NCBI GenBank assembly: GCA_947087145.1
Contig: CAMUBM010000053.1
Location: 1 to 6,050, forward strand
Length of the DNA: 6,050 bases
Reading direction: 5' to 3'
Source: an uncultured Mycoplasmatota bacterium
GTDB lineage: Bacteria > Bacillota_I > Bacilli_A > RF39 > UBA660
The notes under the pieces were generated by a model. That model was given only the letters and a program-made list of their open reading frames with translations. It did not search any database and was not told the origin of the DNA. How positions within the stretch are numbered: position 1 is the stretch's first letter; every line of letters begins with the position of its first letter. The position numbers were made by a program, and so were the translations under genes. Positions 5,484-6,050 of this stretch are shown here, in pieces.

Positions 5484-6050
5484 CTACTTAACAAACTTTT
5501 TAGCTCTTACAGCTATCTTAATACCATAATTATCTTGAAAATTTTTCAAATATTGTCTTAAAAAGTAAATTTTGTCTAAATTATTATCAAATACTAAATC
5601 TACAAATTCCAATACATTCTTTAAATTTATATCATTGTATAAATATTCATTCCCTAAATAAGGATAAAATTCATGTTTTAATTTATAATCTAAAAATTCT
5701 TCATCCATTACTTTTTCTCTTGCTGATACAAGCATTTTAGTAAAAGTATTTATGTTATTCTGCCATATAACTGCATCCGTTATAGCATTCGGACTTCTAA
5801 ACTCCAAAGTGTTTTTATTATATTTATTATTTGGATTATCGAAATCGGTATGATAAAAACTCAATGCTGCATACTTTTCTTTTGATGGCATAGACCAATA
5901 AAAATCTAATAAATTTCTTGCATTATTTATTTGATCCAAACAATCATATAGCTTATCTGCTATTGGTGGGGCATATTTAAATAACTTTTTTCTTCCACTA
6001 ATTTTATCCCCATATATAAATCGAAATAACACATTTTCATAAGCTATATA
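5484..6050 (-). CDS. Amidoligase-family protein, 5' end beyond window
   Basis: The frame is open to the right edge (188 residues visible). A GTG at 6030-6032 is not a convincing start: it has no SD, and the six codons before it continue the protein. The N-terminal half, with the first acidic ligand-binding strands, is therefore missing. The visible part fits the COOH-NH2 ligase (amidoligase) family, related to glutamine synthetase folds: the helix FRFIYGDKISGRKKLFKY, then KYAALSFYH (5850-5876), then NTLEFRSPNA (5784-5813), the strand with the conserved Glu and Arg of the EFR signature, followed by VIWQNNINTFTKML. Family members are predicted to join carboxyl and amine groups using ATP, for example on glutamate or peptide substrates. 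Where most members have NGT after EFR, this one has NAI. It forms an operon with the cyclotransferase gene 8 bases downstream. Members with this sequence style are often carried on phages, plasmids or integrative elements. Confidence 0.8.
   Translation of the reverse strand, partial: YIAYENVLFRFIYGDKISGRKKLFKYAPPIADKLYDCLDQINNARNLLDFYWSMPSKEKYAALSFYHTDFDNPNNKYNKNTLEFRSPNAITDAVIWQNNINTFTKMLVSAREKVMDEEFLDYKLKHEFYPYLGNEYLYNDINLKNVLEFVDLVFDNNLDKIYFLRQYLKNFQDNYGIKIAVRAKKFVK

Noticed and set aside
6030..6032. GTG as start of the amidoligase-like gene
   Set aside because: No SD lies upstream, the frame stays open to the edge, and the upstream residues continue the family's helix, so the gene begins outside the window.

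Overview
The window is A+T-rich and densely coded. It most likely comes from a low-GC Gram-positive anaerobe of the Bacillota (Clostridia). Shine-Dalgarno (SD) sites are strong and promoters are sigma-A type, some with an extended -10. The seryl-tRNA synthetase resembles, from memory, the form found in Lachnospiraceae. No rRNA, tRNA, CRISPR array or insertion sequence was seen. The longest gene-free stretch is 4591-4793, which holds two back-to-back promoters and a leader.

Region A (1-2498, minus strand): two genes I could not assign to a named protein. The upstream one (1032-2426, 464 aa) is an unrecognised protein with two alpha/beta segments, the first resembling a degenerate response-regulator receiver. 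After a 56-base gap comes a gene that runs off the left edge (325 codons visible). It has the layout of a sigma-70 factor (regions 1.2, 2, 3 and 4), but its DNA-contacting residues are strongly diverged. The pair could be an uncharacterised alternative sigma factor with a regulatory partner, and it is the best candidate here for an undescribed system.

Region B (2475-4667, minus strand): an HD-domain phosphohydrolase of the RelA/SpoT-like type overlaps serS by 14 bases. The two appear to be co-transcribed from one promoter and translationally coupled, linking tRNA serylation to a possible nucleotide hydrolase. A hairpin terminator follows serS and abuts the promoter of the region A genes.

Region C (4674-4997, plus strand): a divergent promoter drives a 57-aa four-cysteine zinc-ribbon protein. 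The leader of this gene could fold over its SD. It ends in a strong hairpin that is also placed to stop transcription from the right.

Region D (4996-6050, minus strand): an amidoligase-family gene, cut by the right edge, lies 8 bases upstream of a gamma-glutamylcyclotransferase-like gene. One predicted enzyme would form amide bonds and the other would cleave gamma-glutamyl amines. Such pairs are usually accessory cargo, so the hairpin at 4968-4997 may mark the edge between core genes and accessory DNA.
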